Source: Bacteroidota bacterium
Lineage (GTDB): Bacteria; Bacteroidota; Bacteroidia; Chitinophagales; Chitinophagaceae
Reading direction: 5' to 3'
Length of the DNA: 7,992 nt
Assembly: GCA_028876035.1 (NCBI GenBank)
Contig: JAGWTK010000167.1
Location: forward strand, 1 to 7,992
Shown: in pieces, positions 5,063 to 7,992 of the stretch
Layout: each line of letters starts with the position of its first letter
How positions within the stretch are numbered: the first letter of the stretch is position 1
Position numbers and translations under genes: made by a program
The notes under the pieces: generated by a model
Seen by the model: only the letters and a program-made list of their open reading frames with translations
Databases searched by the model: none
Told to the model about the DNA's origin: nothing

Positions 5063-7992
5063 AAACAGTCACAGAAGCAGTGTTGGCATCGGTTACAATA
5101 AACCTGGCCGATTGTGATAAAAATGAATTACCGTAATAGAATTCCTGCCTGCGCGACTGCCCGTTTTTATATTTGATAACGGCAGCAGCGTCCGTAGGCA
5201 ATACAGGCAATAGTTTTGTGTTGCTGCGGGTCTGAAACAATAAGAGCGGACCGCGGTTCTGACTAGCCGCTGCCAGGTAATTGCCCGAAGCCGCGCGAAG
5301 CGCCACCAATGCCTTTCCGTTACCAGGTATGTACCAGCCACTTTCCAGGATCGACAAGGGTTTGAAATTTCCTTTGCCGTCTCCTTTCAATACAAGCCCG
5401 TTTAATGCATCATATCGTCCAACAGTTACATCGGTGCCATAGTCATTCGTATTGATCAAAAGATCAAGATTGCCGTCCCCATCCACATCTTCCGCGAGCA
5501 TGCCGTTGAGCGCCGAGAACTGCGCTTCCGCGGGCAAGGGCAGCAGGCTGAACTTGCCGTTGCCTTCATTCCGGCAGAAGCAGGAACGTAATTCACTGGC
5601 TTTTACAATAAGCGCTGATTTCAATTGTTCGGGTGTAAAGATGTCATCGATGGTGGAGTTGGCAAAGGTTTTATAATTCTGGAACCGCGACCGCATGCCA
5701 ATCATTTGCTTTACGATATCATCCCGGTTTTGGGCGGGGTAGAGTTTACGCGTGGTGTCTTCCTGGCTCGTTGGCAGAAAAAGTGCCGGGAAAGCATCGT
5801 AACTGCCGTTGTTGTCGAAGTCTTTTGCATACACGGCCACCGGATATTGGGTCGATGCTTTGTAAAAAGAGTTCTGCCCCAGATTGCCGACTATATAATC
5901 AATGTCTCCATCGTTGTCGAAGTCGCCGGGAACGATGCTGTTCCACCAGCCGGTGGCAGCAGCCAGTCCTGTAGTTTCGGTGATATTCTTAAAATGGCCC
6001 TTATCGTTTTGCAAAAAAGTGATTGGCATCCATTCGCCCGCCAGGATGCAATCGGTCCAACCGTCGTTGTTAAAATCGGTAAATAAGGCATCGCATACCA
6101 GTCCTGCGTTTTGTAATGCAGGTGCCACTTCTTTCGTAACATCGGTGAACTTTACCTGGCCGTTCTTTGAATCGTTGCGATAGATATAGCTGGAAACTGG
6201 CTTTGGATAATTCCAGGGGTCAACCCGTCCTGCAATGAAAAGATCCAGGTCACCATCTTTATCAAAGTCAACCGCGCGTACGCAGGACTTGCTCGTGAAA
6301 TTCGGTGGAAAGGCAGTGCTGTCGGCAGTAAAACTTCCTTTGCCGTTGTTGATATAGAACCGGTCGCGGTAGGCTTCGGTTTCCCCTTTGCTTTCATAAC
6401 CACCCGCGGCCAGGTAGAGATCGGCATCGCCGTCGTTGTCGGCATCAAAGAGCAATACACCCAGGTTTTGGGTTTGCAATCCGTTTGCAATGTTTTCCCT
6501 GATGGAGTCTGTAATAAAGGTGCCGTTCTTCTGTTGCAGCAGCAAGGTGGTCGCCTGGCTGTTGTTGCCCGCCGCCACGATATCATCAAGACCATCGCCA
6601 TTGATATCTGCACTGGCCAATCCTGGTCCGTATTCCGACAACTTATGTGGTAAAAGCTTTTGAATATTAAAGTCTACATAGTCGCGTTGCTGGTGCACAT
6701 AATGGATACCGGCTTTTTGGCTCACTTCAGCCAGCAGAGATGAGTAGTTGGTGAGCGGATGCGACCAGTCGTACTGTTGGGTGGCATTCTTCTTATCCGC
6801 TTGTATCACCTGGTTGGCTTTAACGCCGGTGATCACCTGCTTATGACCGTCGGGCCATTTGATTACCAGGGAATCGATGCTGCTGATACTATCCAGACCG
6901 AAATGCGGTATGAGTGGCATCGACGAAAGATAGCCGCGATAGGGCGTCTGTTCGTAAGCTTGCAGCTGGTGGTTGTAATAGAGTTCAATCCAGGCTCCCA
7001 GGCCATTGATATTGGTGGCATCGCCTTTTAGCTGCACGGCCAGCCAGTGATTTTCTTCTGGTTTGCTTTCTGCTCTCGTATTTTGGTAAAGGGACGCTTC
7101 ATCATTGATATTGTTAATGACTATATCGAGGTCACCATCGTTGTCGAGGTCCGCATATACCGCACCGTTAGAAAAGCTGGTGGCCGTGAAACCCCAGGCT
7201 TGCGATACGTCATCGAATCCGGGCTTGCCATTGTTGCGAAATGCATATTTGTGGAGCTTTACCTGCGGTACCTGTTTCAGGGTAAATTCTTTGGTGGCAA
7301 TGGCTGCGGCCTGCTGCCGGAACACAATGAAGTCGTGGTCAGTAATATCTTTCGGATATCCGTTGGTAACGATAAGATCGCGCAATCCATCGTTGTCAAA
7401 GTCGGCCACCAGGGGGCACCAGCTCCAGTCGGTTTCGGCCATACCGGCGAAATAACTGATATCGCTGAATACCGGGTCGCCAACGGAATCATTGTTATGG
7501 ATTACCGGGCCCTGGTTTAACTGCAGGCCGTTGCGTGCGTATTGGTACTGGTAATGGAAATAATCGCTGTTTTGGAAAGTTTGGTAGCCCGACGAATTCG
7601 TCATCATCTTTTTACGGTAATTGTCTTCCGGACTCATGTCCAGTTCTATTACATCAGACAGTCCGTCGTTGTTAATATCGATGATATCCTGGCCCATGCC
7701 GTTGGCCGGCGTATGTTTGAAATAGGTAGCTGCTTTATCTGTAAACGTACCGTCGTGGTTATTGATGTAGAGCAGATCGTTGGAGATAAAATCATTGGTC
7801 ACAAAAATATCTTTCCAGCCATCTTTGTTGATATCAGCGATGGTAGCGCTATGGCCATATCCTTCAATAGTGAGACCCGCTTCTTTGGTTACGTTTACGA
7901 AGAAGGGATGTTTGAGCGAATCTGTGCCGATGTTTTTGTATAGTCGGCCTGTGCTCGGGAAGCTGCCATCCGTAATTTTCGGATGGAAAGTT
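5025..7992 (-). CDS. Large VCBS/FG-GAP repeat protein with ASPIC/UnbV domain (5' end beyond window)
   Basis: 988 residues are visible, numbered here from the first full codon at 7991. The frame is open to the right edge, so a GTG at 7802 is internal: the upstream 63 codons include another FG-GAP loop (53-61). There are four Ca-binding loops (53-61, 105-113, 197-205, 281-289), then an ASPIC/UnbV domain (about 315-398, from NHWLAVQLKG to IKWPDGHKQV), then seven loops (462-470, 516-524, 575-583, 639-647, 690-698, 724-732, 835-843). The loop at 724-732 is degenerate, DFDNNGSYD. The repeats suggest two beta-propellers around the ASPIC/UnbV module, and the C-terminus (about 940-986) resembles part of that module again. 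Homologues I recall are around 1,100 residues, secreted, of unknown function, sometimes mislabelled RNA-binding. Probably about 100 N-terminal residues with the signal peptide are missing. First visible gene of the operon. Confidence 0.9.
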   Translation of the reverse strand, partial: TFHPKITDGSFPSTGRLYKNIGTDSLKHPFFVNVTKEAGLTIEGYGHSATIADINKDGWKDIFVTNDFISNDLLYINNHDGTFTDKAATYFKHTPANGMGQDIIDINNDGLSDVIELDMSPEDNYRKKMMTNSSGYQTFQNSDYFHYQYQYARNGLQLNQGPVIHNNDSVGDPVFSDISYFAGMAETDWSWCPLVADFDNDGLRDLIVTNGYPKDITDHDFIVFRQQAAAIATKEFTLKQVPQVKLHKYAFRNNGKPGFDDVSQAWGFTATSFSNGAVYADLDNDGDLDIVINNINDEASLYQNTRAESKPEENHWLAVQLKGDATNINGLGAWIELYYNHQLQAYEQTPYRGYLSSMPLIPHFGLDSISSIDSLVIKWPDGHKQVITGVKANQVIQADKKNATQQYDWSHPLTNYSSLLAEVSQKAGIHYVHQQRDYVDFNIQKLLPHKLSEYGPGLASADINGDGLDDIVAAGNNSQATTLLLQQKNGTFITDSIRENIANGLQTQNLGVLLFDADNDGDADLYLAAGGYESKGETEAYRDRFYINNGKGSFTADSTAFPPNFTSKSCVRAVDFDKDGDLDLFIAGRVDPWNYPKPVSSYIYRNDSKNGQVKFTDVTKEVAPALQNAGLVCDALFTDFNNDGWTDCILAGEWMPITFLQNDKGHFKNITETTGLAAATGWWNSIVPGDFDNDGDIDYIVGNLGQNSFYKASTQYPVAVYAKDFDNNGSYDAFPALFLPTSQEDTTRKLYPAQNRDDIVKQMIGMRSRFQNYKTFANSTIDDIFTPEQLKSALIVKASELRSCFCRNEGNGKFSLLPLPAEAQFSALNGMLAEDVDGDGNLDLLINTNDYGTDVTVGRYDALNGLVLKGDGKGNFKPLSILESGWYIPGNGKALVALRAASGNYLAAASQNRGPLLLFQTRSNTKLLPVLPTDAAAVIKYKNGQSRRQEFYYGNSFLSQSARFIVTDANTASVTVYDAQGKARTLAL

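Noticed and set aside
4505..5101. 198-codon open frame on the plus strand opposite the cytochrome/VCBS gene
   Set aside because: It is antisense to the heme-motif region and the end of the VCBS gene; the product is Arg/Cys-rich with no domain, so it is a shadow frame.
5908..7403. Recurring DNA word close to ccatcgttgtcgaagtc (for example 5908-5924, 7135-7151, 7387-7403)
   Set aside because: These are the antisense of codons for the conserved D-F-D-N-D-G calcium loops; spacing is irregular and follows the protein repeats, so they are not a CRISPR or regulatory repeat array.
7800..7802. GTG as the start codon of the giant VCBS gene
   Set aside because: The frame continues upstream without a stop to the window edge, and the extra 63 codons encode another FG-GAP loop and family-like sequence, so this GTG is an internal valine.

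Overview
The window looks like a chromosomal segment from a member of the Bacteroidota, most likely the Chitinophagaceae or a close relative. Three things suggest this: large VCBS/FG-GAP proteins with an ASPIC/UnbV domain, lipoproteins without recognisable Shine-Dalgarno sequences, and a CLC protein with the sequence style of Bacteroidota CLCs. The assignment rests on protein resemblance only; no rRNA or marker gene is present.

Layout. At the left edge (1-122, minus strand) is the N-terminus of a small membrane protein resembling the Pr6Pr family, cut by the window. A short AT-rich divergent intergenic region follows. Next is a plus-strand CLC chloride channel/transporter with a C-terminal CBS pair, ending at 2076. 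Everything from 2083 to the right edge is on the minus strand and looks like one operon. In transcription order it holds: (a) a giant VCBS/FG-GAP protein with a central ASPIC/UnbV domain, its 5' end lying beyond the right edge; (b) a lipoprotein with a mono-heme cytochrome c motif followed by an FG-GAP region; (c) a lipoprotein of the vanadium-dependent haloperoxidase / PAP2 superfamily with a complete active site. Genes (a) and (b) overlap by 38 nt if the ATG start of (b) is used, or are separated by 10-31 nt if a TTG start is used. Genes (b) and (c) are 19 nt apart. The CLC gene and the operon converge with only 6 nt between stop codons.

How the genes may work together. All three minus-strand products are predicted or expected to be exported, and two carry redox or oxyanion chemistry (c-type heme; vanadate or phosphate). 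An envelope-located redox or halogenation/phosphatase module built on Ca-binding beta-propeller scaffolds is a reasonable hypothesis. No substrate can be named from the sequence. In Bacteroidota such VCBS proteins often sit near SusC/SusD-type loci, but none is visible here. There is no RNA gene, CRISPR array, insertion sequence or phage gene in the window.
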